This document shows positions 40,824-49,498 of a stretch of 64,000 nucleotides of DNA, piece by piece. Each line of letters starts with the position of its first letter. The first letter of the stretch is position 1. The notes under the pieces were generated by a model. That model worked only from the letters and a program-made list of their open reading frames with translations. It searched no databases and was not told the DNA's origin. Where the stretch lies: contig JAGIBF010000022.1 of assembly GCA_017744515.1 (NCBI GenBank), positions 21,865 to 85,864 on the forward strand. Direction: 5' to 3'. Both the position numbers and the translations under genes were made by a program. This DNA comes from Niastella sp. (GTDB lineage: Bacteria > Bacteroidota > Bacteroidia > Chitinophagales > Chitinophagaceae).

Positions 40824-41777
40824 ATGCTGAAAGAGATACAGCCCACCGGGCAAAAAGATACAAGGAGCGGCTTTGGCGATGGAATAGCAGAAGCTGCCCG
40901 TAAAAATTCTAACGTTGTTGCTTTAACAGCCGACCTGGCTGGTTCTTTAAAGCTCAACCAGTTCATTAAAGAATTTCCTGAGCGTTATGTACAGTGCGGT
41001 ATTGCAGAGGCCAACATGATCGGTATTGCAGCCGGCATGACCATTGGCGGAAAAATACCTTACACTACTACATTCGCCAACTTCTCTACTGGCCGTGTTT
41101 ATGATCAAATCCGCCAGTCAGTAGCTTACTCAGGCAAGAACGTAAAGATATGCGCCTCTCACGCTGGTTTAACGCTGGGTGAAGATGGTGCTACTCACCA
41201 GATACTGGAAGATATCGGTATGATGAAAATGTTGCCTGGCATGACTGTAATAGTGCCTTGCGACTATAATCAAACCAAAGCTGCTACGCTGGCTATCGCT
41301 GATTACGTTGGTCCTGTTTACCTGCGTTTTGGCCGTCCTGTGTGGCCCATCTTCACTAAAGTAGAAGATTTTGTAATTGGTAAGGCTCAGGTATTCTCCG
41401 AGGGTACTGATGTATCCATCTTTGCCTGTGGCCACATGGTATGGAAAGCCATCGAGGCTGGTGTTATCCTCCAGGAAAAAGGCGTGAGCGTGGAAGTGAT
41501 CAACATCCACACCATCAAGCCGCTGGATACTGAAGCGGTGATCAAATCCATCACCAAGACCAAATGTGCCGTAACTGTAGAAGAGCACAACATCATTGGC
41601 GGCCTGGGTGATTCTATTGCACAGGTTGCTGCGCGTCACCTGCCTATTCCCATCGAGTACGTTGGCACCAACGACACCTTTGGCGAAAGCGGAACGCCTA
41701 CGCAACTGCTGAAAAAGTATGGTCTGGATACCCCCAACATCCTGACTGCCGTGGAAAAAGTAATGAAGAGAAAATAA
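40824..41777 (+). CDS. Transketolase C-terminal subunit (split transketolase)
   Basis: This 317-aa protein corresponds to the pyrimidine-binding and C-terminal domains of a split transketolase. It shows FPERYVQCGIAEANMIGIAAGM with the catalytic glutamate, IPYTTTFANFSTGRVYDQIRQSVAYSG, SHAGLTLGEDGATHQ and VEEHNIIGGLGDSIAQV. The pyrophosphate-binding half (GDG...N motif) is absent here and needs a partner subunit. In many Bacteroidota the two halves are adjacent, but neither neighbour here is that partner. It has its own promoter box and a strong terminator, so it is a single-gene unit. It joins two-carbon transfer in the pentose phosphate pathway. Confidence 0.93.
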   Translation: MLKEIQPTGQKDTRSGFGDGIAEAARKNSNVVALTADLAGSLKLNQFIKEFPERYVQCGIAEANMIGIAAGMTIGGKIPYTTTFANFSTGRVYDQIRQSVAYSGKNVKICASHAGLTLGEDGATHQILEDIGMMKMLPGMTVIVPCDYNQTKAATLAIADYVGPVYLRFGRPVWPIFTKVEDFVIGKAQVFSEGTDVSIFACGHMVWKAIEAGVILQEKGVSVEVINIHTIKPLDTEAVIKSITKTKCAVTVEEHNIIGGLGDSIAQVAARHLPIPIEYVGTNDTFGESGTPTQLLKKYGLDTPNILTAVEKVMKRK

Positions 41778-41797
41778 ACATCTTCGATAGAATACAG

Positions 41798-41829
41798 AAA
41801 GGCCCAACCGCGTGTTGGGCCTTTTTATT
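41798..41829 (+). terminator. Rho-independent terminator after the transketolase half
   Basis: AAAGGCCCAAC (41798-41808) and GTTGGGCCTTT (41814-41824) form a perfect eleven-pair stem with a CGCGT loop and a T-rich tail. Confidence 0.93.
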
Positions 41830-41886
41830 TGCAATTATTTGTAACTTTTGCCGGTACTTTCTCTCTAATCAATAAACGCATCCTAT

Positions 41887-42723
41887 ATGAGACAAGCTTT
41901 ATCCTTCCTGCTTTGCTTCACTGTTGCCCTGACTGGCTTAGGCCAGGAGAAAACGCCCTACGGCAACAATCCGGCAGCGGGCAAACTCTATGATATACGG
42001 GGTTTTAAAATGTATTGTGAAACGTATGGTGAAGGCCAGCCGTTGCTGATCATCCATGGCTGTGGGGGTTCTATTGCAGATTGGACCAGCCAGCTGCCTT
42101 ACTTCGAAAAGAAATACAGGATCATTATTGCAGATAGCCGTGCCCAGGGAAAAAGTGCCGATAAGGGTGATTCGCTTTCTTATGAAATGATGGCTGATGA
42201 TTATGCCGCGCTGCTGGATGTGATGAAAATAGACTCTGCTTATGTTATTGGCTGGAGCGATGGGGGCATCAACGGTTTGCTGCTGTCTATCCGCCATCCG
42301 AAGAAAGTAAAGAAGCTGGCTATTACCGGGGCTAATCTATCGCCTGATACGACAGCCGTTTACCCCGAGGTCATTGGCCTTGTGAGACCGCAATATGACA
42401 TGCTGAAAAATAAGAAAGACAGGAATGAGATGGAGAAGACCGGCTGGAAGCTCGTTCAGTTGTTGCTCGACAACCCGCACATTCCGCTTACTGATATCAA
42501 TAAGATCAAATGTCCTACGCTCGTTATCGGCGGTGATCACGATGTGATCAGGGAAGAGCATACCATGCTCATCTATAAGAATATTCCCAATGCCTACCTG
42601 TGGATATTACCTAATTCAGGACATAGTACCCCTCTTGTGTATAAAGATGAGTTCAATAAAGTAGTAGATGACTTCCTGTCGAAGCCTTACAAACGTTTCA
42701 ATGCTCAGGGAAGGTTCAACTAA
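41887..42723 (+). CDS. Secreted alpha/beta hydrolase
   Basis: This 278-aa protein has a signal peptide (LSFLLCFTVALTGLGQ) and a canonical alpha/beta-hydrolase core. It shows the oxyanion segment IIHGCGGSIADW, the nucleophile elbow GWSDGG, an aspartate near LVIGGDHDVI, and the histidine in LPNSGHSTPL. Periplasmic or outer location is expected. The substrate, probably an ester or amide, is not predictable. It ends 4 bp inside the 3-prime end of the convergent tryptophan dioxygenase gene. Confidence 0.9.
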   Translation: MRQALSFLLCFTVALTGLGQEKTPYGNNPAAGKLYDIRGFKMYCETYGEGQPLLIIHGCGGSIADWTSQLPYFEKKYRIIIADSRAQGKSADKGDSLSYEMMADDYAALLDVMKIDSAYVIGWSDGGINGLLLSIRHPKKVKKLAITGANLSPDTTAVYPEVIGLVRPQYDMLKNKKDRNEMEKTGWKLVQLLLDNPHIPLTDINKIKCPTLVIGGDHDVIREEHTMLIYKNIPNAYLWILPNSGHSTPLVYKDEFNKVVDDFLSKPYKRFNAQGRFN

Positions 42724-43721
42724 GCTTGTACAAAGCCCAACCTGCGTTCCATTTCAGCAGGTAACGCAGGTAGCTTTCTGCGTTCGATCAGGAAGCTGGT
42801 AAGTTTTGCGATGTCTGCAAAAATGTAGTGTTTGTCCAACGCTCCTTTGAGGTAGTCACGGCCAGTGCTGCCGCCTGTACCAATGCGGGTGCCGATCATC
42901 CGGTGCACCATATTCATGTGGCGATAGCGCCAGGTGCTCAGTTGTTCATCTATCTCCAGCAGGTTATTCAGCACCTGGAAAGGGAGTTGCAGGATAGGAT
43001 AGCCGCGATAGAGCATGATGAATAAGGCAGAGCGGCATGCTTTGGGGCTCAATCTGCGCTCGCCTTCAGCAGCGGTGTCGGCAAAAACGTTATCGAAGAA
43101 TGCCTTGTTCTCCTGTTCGGCAGAGGCCAGGCTATTGATATAAATACTGCGATAGTCGTTCCAGAAATTGTCCACTTCATCCACAAAGGGCATTCTCTCC
43201 AGCCAATCGTTCAGCAGTTCGATGAATGACCGTTCCTGCTCTACTGAGCGGATAAGCTCTACCTGTTGGGGGCGAAGTTGAGAGATATAGTATTCCTGTC
43301 CGAAGCGGTGCTGGTACTTGAGGCCCAGCTTTGCTTCCAGTATTTTGAACTGCCAGCTTTGAAACCCGGAGGCGGGGCGCAGCATATCGCGGAAGTCGAG
43401 GAAGTCCATGGGTGTCATGGTTTCCATGATATCGATCTGCTGTACCAGCACTTTCAGGATAGACACCATACGCGACAGGCGATGTACCACCGTTTGTAAT
43501 TCAGGCGAATTATCATTCACGGAGGGCTTCTTCATGATGGCGCTCACAGAATCTACTTCATAGAGTAGTTGTTTGAACCACAGCTCATATGCCTGGTGAA
43601 TGATGATGAACAACATTTCATCATGTGCCGGTTGTCCCAGCTTATCGCTTTCGGGCAACTGCGCGTTCAGAATATTATCCAACTGCAAGTAATCGCTATA
43701 GTGTACTCCTTGTTGAGCCAT
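42720..43721 (-). CDS. kynA: Tryptophan 2,3-dioxygenase
   Basis: This 333-aa haem enzyme opens the indole ring of tryptophan to give N-formylkynurenine, the first step of the kynurenine pathway. Family segments are HYSDYLQLDNILNAQ, HDEMLFIIIHQAYELWFKQ, MTPMDFLDFRDMLRPASGFQSWQF, and near the end MVHRMIGTRIGTGGSTGRDYL, which contains the haem-ligand histidine and the substrate-binding GTGGS loop. Cytosolic homotetramer in known members. The gene lies just downstream of purD on the same strand, 19 bp after its stop is reached from the other side. nadC in this window acts on quinolinate, a later product of the same route, but no other kynurenine genes are present. Confidence 0.94.
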   Translation of the reverse strand: MAQQGVHYSDYLQLDNILNAQLPESDKLGQPAHDEMLFIIIHQAYELWFKQLLYEVDSVSAIMKKPSVNDNSPELQTVVHRLSRMVSILKVLVQQIDIMETMTPMDFLDFRDMLRPASGFQSWQFKILEAKLGLKYQHRFGQEYYISQLRPQQVELIRSVEQERSFIELLNDWLERMPFVDEVDNFWNDYRSIYINSLASAEQENKAFFDNVFADTAAEGERRLSPKACRSALFIMLYRGYPILQLPFQVLNNLLEIDEQLSTWRYRHMNMVHRMIGTRIGTGGSTGRDYLKGALDKHYIFADIAKLTSFLIERRKLPALPAEMERRLGFVQA

Positions 43722-43740
43722 GTGTAGTTTCTAATGCTTG

Positions 43741-45021
43741 TTACGCAAACTCGTATCCAATGTCCTTTCTGTAATACATATCCTCGAAGCTGATCTGGCG
43801 TAATACTTCTTTCGACTTGCTTACGGCGCCGCTGATCGTATCGCCATAAGAAGTAACGCACAATACACGTCCACCGCTGGTTACTACTTCTTCTTTCTGG
43901 GGAGTAGTGCCTGCGTGGAATACCATGCTATCGGCAGGAAATGACTGATCCAGTCCTTTAATAGCGTAGCCTTTTTCGTAATTGCCGGGATAGCCACCGC
44001 TCACTGCCATCACCGTGCAGGCGGCTCTGTTATCCTGTTCTACTTTCACTTTATCGAGTGTACCATCGGCAGCGGCTATCAACAGGTCTACCAGGTCCGT
44101 CTTCAGGCGCGGCATCACTACTTCTGTTTCAGGATCACCCATGCGGCAATTGTATTCAATTACCAGCGGTTCTTCGCCTACTTTGATAAGGCCTACAAAT
44201 ACAAATCCTTTATAGTCGATGCCTTCGCTGGCAATGCCTTTTACTGTTGGTTCTACCACCTTTTCCACTACCTTTTTCATAAAGGCATCGTTGGCAAAAG
44301 GAACAGGGCTTACGGCACCCATGCCGCCTGTATTCAGGCCGGTGTCGCCTTCGCCAATACGTTTGTAATCTTTTGCTTCGGGCAGTAATACATAGTTCTT
44401 GCCATCCGTCAATACAAACACACTCAACTCGATGCCATCGAGGAACTCTTCTACTACTACTTTCTTACCTGCTTCTCCAAACTTGCTTTGCTGCAGCATC
44501 AGCTCAAACTCGGCCATGGCTTCTACGTGCGATTGACAGATCAATACGCCTTTACCGGCAGCCAGGCCATCAGCTTTCAGCACAATGGGCAAACTATGTT
44601 GTTGTAAATAAGGGATACCGTCTGCATAATTGGTAGCATCGAACTCACGATACCGGGCTGTGGGGATATTGTGACGCATCATGAACTTCTTGGCAAAGGC
44701 CTTGCTGCCTTCCAGTTGCGCACCGTACTGTGAAGGGCCGATAATGGCTACCTGCTGCAGGGCTTTGTCTTTCCTGAACAGGTCGACAATTCCTTTTACT
44801 AATGGCTCCTCGGGTCCGACTATCACCATATTAATGTGTTTATCTAACACGAATTGCTTAATGCCATCAAAATCCGTAACGGACATGTTAATATTAGTGC
44901 CGCATAAAGCTGTGCCTGCATTGCCCGGTGCTATATATAGTTGCTGACACTTTGGACTTTGTGATAGTTTCCAGGCCAGTGCATGTTCACGGCCTCCGGC
45001 GCCAAGGAGTAGAATGTTCAT
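43741..45021 (-). CDS. purD: Phosphoribosylamine-glycine ligase
   Basis: PurD joins glycine to phosphoribosylamine with ATP, the second step of purine synthesis. From the ATG at 45021 the protein is 426 aa and starts with the diagnostic MNILLLGAGGREHALAWKL. ATP-grasp features follow: SKAFAKKFMMRHNIPTA, VLKADGLAAGKGV, GAVSPVPFAND and EYNCRMGDPETEVVMPRL. The frame is open for a further 52 codons upstream, but that part has no family sequence. The gene is divergent from the POT transporter and is followed by the tryptophan dioxygenase gene. Confidence 0.96.
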   Translation of the reverse strand: MNILLLGAGGREHALAWKLSQSPKCQQLYIAPGNAGTALCGTNINMSVTDFDGIKQFVLDKHINMVIVGPEEPLVKGIVDLFRKDKALQQVAIIGPSQYGAQLEGSKAFAKKFMMRHNIPTARYREFDATNYADGIPYLQQHSLPIVLKADGLAAGKGVLICQSHVEAMAEFELMLQQSKFGEAGKKVVVEEFLDGIELSVFVLTDGKNYVLLPEAKDYKRIGEGDTGLNTGGMGAVSPVPFANDAFMKKVVEKVVEPTVKGIASEGIDYKGFVFVGLIKVGEEPLVIEYNCRMGDPETEVVMPRLKTDLVDLLIAAADGTLDKVKVEQDNRAACTVMAVSGGYPGNYEKGYAIKGLDQSFPADSMVFHAGTTPQKEEVVTSGGRVLCVTSYGDTISGAVSKSKEVLRQISFEDMYYRKDIGYEFA

Positions 45022-45144
45022 GAGTACAAACGTAATTAAGAATGCCAAAATAACCGCTAAAATAGAACACTCCTGTATATATTTGGCAAATACGTAGTAC
45101 TTTCCACGCTTAAAGCAAGCTTTTAAACTGAAAATCAACCCTGG

Positions 45145-46698
45145 ATGGAATACAAACAGCATCAACTCGCCGGACACCCTTTAGGTCTTTTCGTATTGTT
45201 TTTTACTGAAATGTGGGAAAGGTTTTCTTACTATGGCATGCGGGCTTTGTTTGTATTATACCTCACCAGCCAGATCGCGGAAGGCGGCCCCGGATGGGAC
45301 AGGTCTTCGGCCAGTTTATTATATGCTTTCTATACAGGCTTAGTTTATTTAACACCTATTCTTGGTGGATTTATAGCAGATAAATATTGGGGATTTAAAA
45401 AATCTGTGGTGATAGGCGGTCTCATCATGACCCTTGGCCACGGCGTACTGGCGTTTGATCCTATCGTAGCTTTTTATGCAGGTTGTATACTCATCGTAAT
45501 TGGTAATGGATTGTTTAAACCCAACATCTCCTCCATGGTAGGTGAGCTGTATCCGGAAGGAGCGGCTTCAGCAGGTTTACGGGATGCAGGATACACTATC
45601 TTCTACATGGGTATCAATACTGGTTCATTCATAGGTACCTTGCTTTGCGGCTATATTGGAGAGAAAGTGGGCTGGCATTATGGATTTGGACTCGCAGGTA
45701 TCTTTATGCTTATTGGCACTTTGCAATTTCATTACATTCGCAAATTCTTTGGTCATATCGGCGAACCACCTGCAAAGGCAGCAGTTACAACTGCCCAGAC
45801 AACAGTAAATACTGATGCTCCGCTTACCAAAATAGAGAAAGACCGGCTCGTTGTAATAGGCATCTTATCTTTCTTTACCGTGTTCTTTTGGTTTGCCTTT
45901 GAACAGGCTGGTTCTTCCATGAATCTCTTTGCGCGTGATTATACAGAGCGCAACCTCTCCAGTCCGGTTGCCGCCAATGCCTTTAAGTTTATCAATGCTA
46001 TCATATCATTATTGCCGGCCTGTATCATTGCATGGCTCTTGTATAATTTGATCAAGAAAATAGGCAAGCAATATCCCGTCAGCATAGCTATTATTACCAT
46101 CGGCATCCTTGCCATATGGGCACTCGTAATATGGATGCTGTTCAAGGAATTCACCGCCGAAAAAACTGAAGTAACTGCATCGTGGTTCCAGACGCTGAAC
46201 GCGCTGTTCATAGTCATGTTTGCGCCGCTGTTCTCCTGGTTATGGAAAAAGCTGTCGACTTCTGCAAAGTACAATCCATCGCCAGCCATGAAATTTGCGG
46301 CTTCCTTTATATTCGTAGGCATCGGTTTCCTGGCGCTTGTTATCGGTTCTTCCCAGATACCCCAAGGAGCCATGTCTGCCAACGTAAACATGATCTGGCT
46401 GGTACTTGCCTTCCTGTTCCATACACTTGGTGAATTGAGTATTTCACCGGTGGGTCTTTCTTACGTAAGTAAACTGGCGCCTAAAAGACTGGCCGGCCTC
46501 ATGTTTGGCCTTTGGTTCTTCTGTACTTTCCTGGGCAATTTCCTGGCAGGTTTTACCGCCAGTTTCATGGATAAAATATCTGCATCTACTTCGATGTCAG
46601 GGTTCTTCACCATTTTCGTTGTCATACCATTGGTAGTAGCTATCATCATCATGGTCCTTAACAAATACATGAATAAAAAAATGCATGGGATAAAATAA
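45145..46698 (+). CDS. POT family proton-dependent oligopeptide transporter
   Basis: This 517-aa inner-membrane MFS protein imports di- and tripeptides with protons. The PTR2 signatures are clear: FFTEMWERFSYYGMRALFVLYL with the ExxERFxYYG motif, GGFIADKYWGFKKSVVIGG, and FYMGINTGSFIGTLLCGYIGE. The extended C-terminal helices SPVGLSYVSKLAPKRLAGLMFGLWF complete the fold. About fourteen membrane segments are expected. It is followed by an OPT transporter gene after 61 bp; the two form a peptide-uptake pair. Confidence 0.95.
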   Translation: MEYKQHQLAGHPLGLFVLFFTEMWERFSYYGMRALFVLYLTSQIAEGGPGWDRSSASLLYAFYTGLVYLTPILGGFIADKYWGFKKSVVIGGLIMTLGHGVLAFDPIVAFYAGCILIVIGNGLFKPNISSMVGELYPEGAASAGLRDAGYTIFYMGINTGSFIGTLLCGYIGEKVGWHYGFGLAGIFMLIGTLQFHYIRKFFGHIGEPPAKAAVTTAQTTVNTDAPLTKIEKDRLVVIGILSFFTVFFWFAFEQAGSSMNLFARDYTERNLSSPVAANAFKFINAIISLLPACIIAWLLYNLIKKIGKQYPVSIAIITIGILAIWALVIWMLFKEFTAEKTEVTASWFQTLNALFIVMFAPLFSWLWKKLSTSAKYNPSPAMKFAASFIFVGIGFLALVIGSSQIPQGAMSANVNMIWLVLAFLFHTLGELSISPVGLSYVSKLAPKRLAGLMFGLWFFCTFLGNFLAGFTASFMDKISASTSMSGFFTIFVVIPLVVAIIIMVLNKYMNKKMHGIK

Positions 46699-46759
46699 GG
46701 ACTGTTCTGTCTGCCCTTTTTTCCTTTATCTTTCCGCCTAAAACTTAAACTGATTGCTT

Positions 46760-48811
46760 ATGGCGGAAAAGAAATTTCAGCCTTTCGTTGCTCCGGATCA
46801 AAATGTTGCGGAACTAACGATCAAATCCATTGTCGTTGGTAGCCTGTTTGGCGTAATCTTCGGCGCAGCTACTGTATATCTGGCTTTAAAAGCCGGTCTC
46901 ACCGTTTCAGCCTCCATACCTATTGCTGTAATTGCCATTACGCTTGGAAGAAGGTTCCTGAAAACGACCATCCTTGAAAACAACATTATCCAAACTACCG
47001 GCAGTGCCGGTGAAAGTATTGCTGCAGGCGTAGCCTTTACACTGCCAGGGTTTCTTTTCCTTTCGTCGCCCGACAGCGCAGACTACTTCAATTACCTTAC
47101 GATCCTTATTCTCGCCATCGTTGGTGGATTATTAGGTACCCTGATGATGGTGCCACTCAGAAAAGCCCTCATTGTAAATGAACATGACAACCTCCCTTAT
47201 CCGGAAGGAACTGCCTGTGGTGATGTATTGAAAGCAGGAGAAAAGGGTGGCGACTTTGCCAAAACGGCTTTCTGGGGTCTTGGAGTAGCTTTCTTGTATG
47301 CCATACTGCAAAAGATATTGCACGTTGTAGCAGAGTTACCCGTTTATGCTACTAAACAAGCCAACAAATACTTTCCTTCTGCAAAAGTAAGCGGGGAAAT
47401 CACCCCGGAGTACCTGGGTGTGGGTTATATCATCGGCCCTAAAATTGCCGGTGTGCTGGTAGCCGGTGGTGTATTAAGCTGGCTCGTTCTTATTCCATTA
47501 CTTTCTTTTCTTGTACCAGCCGATGTTATAGCTGCTCAATTAGTGAAACTTGGTTATCTGGCCGACGTTACCAAACCCGGCGGCAAAGGTGGCTGGGACC
47601 CCGTAACACATACTTTTGCAGATTATTCTGTAGCTGTGTATTATGCATTCATCAGGCTGATCGGCGCCGGTGCTGTAACAACTGGTGGTATCATCACTCT
47701 GCTCAAAACATTACCTACCATCATAAAATCTATCAAGTCGAGTGTTACTTCTATCAAAGGCAACAAGGAAACCGGAACAAGCAATGTGCTGAGAACAGAA
47801 AAAGACCTCAGCCTGAAAGTTGTATTGTTTGGTTCGCTCGGTCTGGTCCTGCTGATCAGCGTACTGCCTCAAATACCAGGCAGCGGCATTGGTCAAAAAC
47901 TGCTGATCGGTTTACTGGTTGTATTATTCGGTGCTTTGTTTGTAACTGTATCTTCACGCATTGTGGGCCTGATCGGTTCTTCGAATAATCCTATCAGCGG
48001 TATGACGATCGCCACTGTAATGGGTACCAGTCTTATCTTCCTCAGTGTGGGATGGGGCGGAAAAGCATACGAACCATTGGTGCTGGTAGTGGGTGGCATG
48101 ATCTGTATTGCTGCGGCCAACGCCGGCGCTACTTCGCAGGATCTGAAGAGCGGCTTTATAGTAGGCGCTACACCACGTAACCAGCAAATTGCTTTATTCA
48201 TAGGCGCTATCGTATCATCGATCGTAATTGGTCTTACCGTAAAGTTTCTTGACAATCCCACTGCCGACATGATAGCTCAGGGAACTAAACATGCGATCGG
48301 TTCTGAAAAATATCCGGCGCCGCAGGCTACACTCATGGCCACCCTGATCAAAGGCATCCAGTCACAGGCGCTCGATTGGCAATACATCTTTGTGGGTGTA
48401 TTCATTGCTATCGTAATGGAACTTTGTGGCATCAAATCACTCAGCTTTGCTGTTGGAACCTACCTGCCACTGTCTACTACTTTGCCGATCTTTATTGGAG
48501 GAGCCATTCGTGGATTGGTTGAATGGAAAAAGAAGAAAGAAAACATCCAGGAGTCTCCGGAAGAGGAGGAACTGGGCAAAGGAAACTTGTTTGCAACGGG
48601 ACTGGTGGCAGGTGGTGCAGTAGCTGGTGTAATTATCGCCTTCGTATCAGGCTCTGATGGAGGGGCAAGATTCCTCGATGCAGTCAATACAGAACACTCA
48701 CTTAAAGACTCCTTTTCAGAAGGAGGTTATTACTTACTTGGCGTTGTAGCTTTCGCAGCCATGGGTTTACTGCTTTATAAAATTGGCCGGCAAAAATCAC
48801 AACATCTGTAA
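46760..48811 (+). CDS. OPT family oligopeptide transporter
   Basis: This 683-aa inner-membrane protein belongs to the prokaryotic OPT family (TIGR00733 type). The N-terminus ELTIKSIVVGSLFGVIFGAATVYLALKAGLTVSASIPIAVIAI and IIQTTGSAGESIAAGVAFTLP are typical. So are NLPYPEGTACGDVLKAGEKGG, TSQDLKSGFIVGATPRNQQ and FAVGTYLPLSTTLPIFIGGAIR. Substrates in the family are peptides or metal-peptide complexes. A TTG two codons earlier opens the same frame, but the ATG at 46760 is preferred. It follows the POT gene and precedes a strong terminator. Confidence 0.94.
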   Translation: MAEKKFQPFVAPDQNVAELTIKSIVVGSLFGVIFGAATVYLALKAGLTVSASIPIAVIAITLGRRFLKTTILENNIIQTTGSAGESIAAGVAFTLPGFLFLSSPDSADYFNYLTILILAIVGGLLGTLMMVPLRKALIVNEHDNLPYPEGTACGDVLKAGEKGGDFAKTAFWGLGVAFLYAILQKILHVVAELPVYATKQANKYFPSAKVSGEITPEYLGVGYIIGPKIAGVLVAGGVLSWLVLIPLLSFLVPADVIAAQLVKLGYLADVTKPGGKGGWDPVTHTFADYSVAVYYAFIRLIGAGAVTTGGIITLLKTLPTIIKSIKSSVTSIKGNKETGTSNVLRTEKDLSLKVVLFGSLGLVLLISVLPQIPGSGIGQKLLIGLLVVLFGALFVTVSSRIVGLIGSSNNPISGMTIATVMGTSLIFLSVGWGGKAYEPLVLVVGGMICIAAANAGATSQDLKSGFIVGATPRNQQIALFIGAIVSSIVIGLTVKFLDNPTADMIAQGTKHAIGSEKYPAPQATLMATLIKGIQSQALDWQYIFVGVFIAIVMELCGIKSLSFAVGTYLPLSTTLPIFIGGAIRGLVEWKKKKENIQESPEEEELGKGNLFATGLVAGGAVAGVIIAFVSGSDGGARFLDAVNTEHSLKDSFSEGGYYLLGVVAFAAMGLLLYKIGRQKSQHL

Positions 48812-48838
48812 CGGCACAATAAACTAAAACACATAATC

Positions 48839-48867
48839 AAGCCGCGGACATGTTCTGCGGCTTTTTT
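48839..48867 (+). terminator. Rho-independent terminator of the peptide transporter pair
   Basis: AGCCGC and GCGGCT pair around GGACATGTTCT, preceded by A residues and followed by TTTTTT. Confidence 0.85.
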
Positions 48868-48954
48868 GTGCAAATTACCCGCCACGAAAAATAACGACTT
48901 TGTCGAAACGCATTTCGCCTACGACGCAAACGCACTTGTAGCTCGCAGGTCCTC

Positions 48955-49341
48955 TTAATTCATCTTGAATGGAACGATCATCTCAAACACGGGGATGTTC
49001 ACATTGAAAGTGGCTTTATTGTGCAGGTTTTCCATCAGGTAAATGCCATACATTTTACCCATTTCGCTGCGGAGGTTGCAGCCGCTGACATACTGGTAGC
49101 GTTCGCCCGGTTGGAGGGAGGGCTGAACGCCTACTACCCCTTCGCCTTCCACTTCGCGGTTACTGCCATTGCTATCGACTATAAACCAGTGGCGGCGGTG
49201 TAGTTTAACGGGGAAATTGTTATGATTTTCAATGGTGATGCGGTAGGCAAACATGTATTCTCCCGATACCGGATTGGAGTAATCCGGCTGGTAGAACGTC
49301 TCTACACTTATCTCAATACCTTCGGATATCTTAGATACCAT
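48955..49341 (-). CDS. apaG: ApaG domain protein
   Basis: This 128-aa single-domain protein has the fibronectin-III-like ApaG fold: GIEISVETFYQPDYSNP, YMFAYRITIENHNNFPVKLHRRHWFIVDSNG, and the conserved GEGVVGVQPSLQPGERYQYVSGCNLRSEMGKMYGIY. ApaG was linked to cobalt/magnesium resistance in enterobacteria, but the biochemical function remains unclear. It is a single gene with no signal peptide and lies convergent with the peptide transporters. Confidence 0.95.
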   Translation of the reverse strand: MVSKISEGIEISVETFYQPDYSNPVSGEYMFAYRITIENHNNFPVKLHRRHWFIVDSNGSNREVEGEGVVGVQPSLQPGERYQYVSGCNLRSEMGKMYGIYLMENLHNKATFNVNIPVFEMIVPFKMN

Positions 49342-49432
49342 AATAGCTGTTTGCCCGTTTAAAGGTAAACAAAAATAAAAGCTGGCTGTAGTTATTAGAC
49401 AAGATTTAATGGCATTTATTGCCTGCAGATGC

Positions 49433-49440
49433 TAATTTTG
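49433..49440 (+). promoter_or_regulatory. -7 promoter box of icd
   Basis: TAATTTTG matches TAnnTTTG and lies 58 bp before the icd ATG. Confidence 0.5.
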
Positions 49441-49498
49441 CCCCGCTTTTACGCGGTTTTCTTCATAAACTACCCAGTTACATTACAATAATTCAATT

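Noticed and set aside
45022..45177. 52-codon N-terminal extension of purD
   Set aside because: It contains no family sequence and covers the divergent promoter region; PurD homologues start at MNILLLGAGG.
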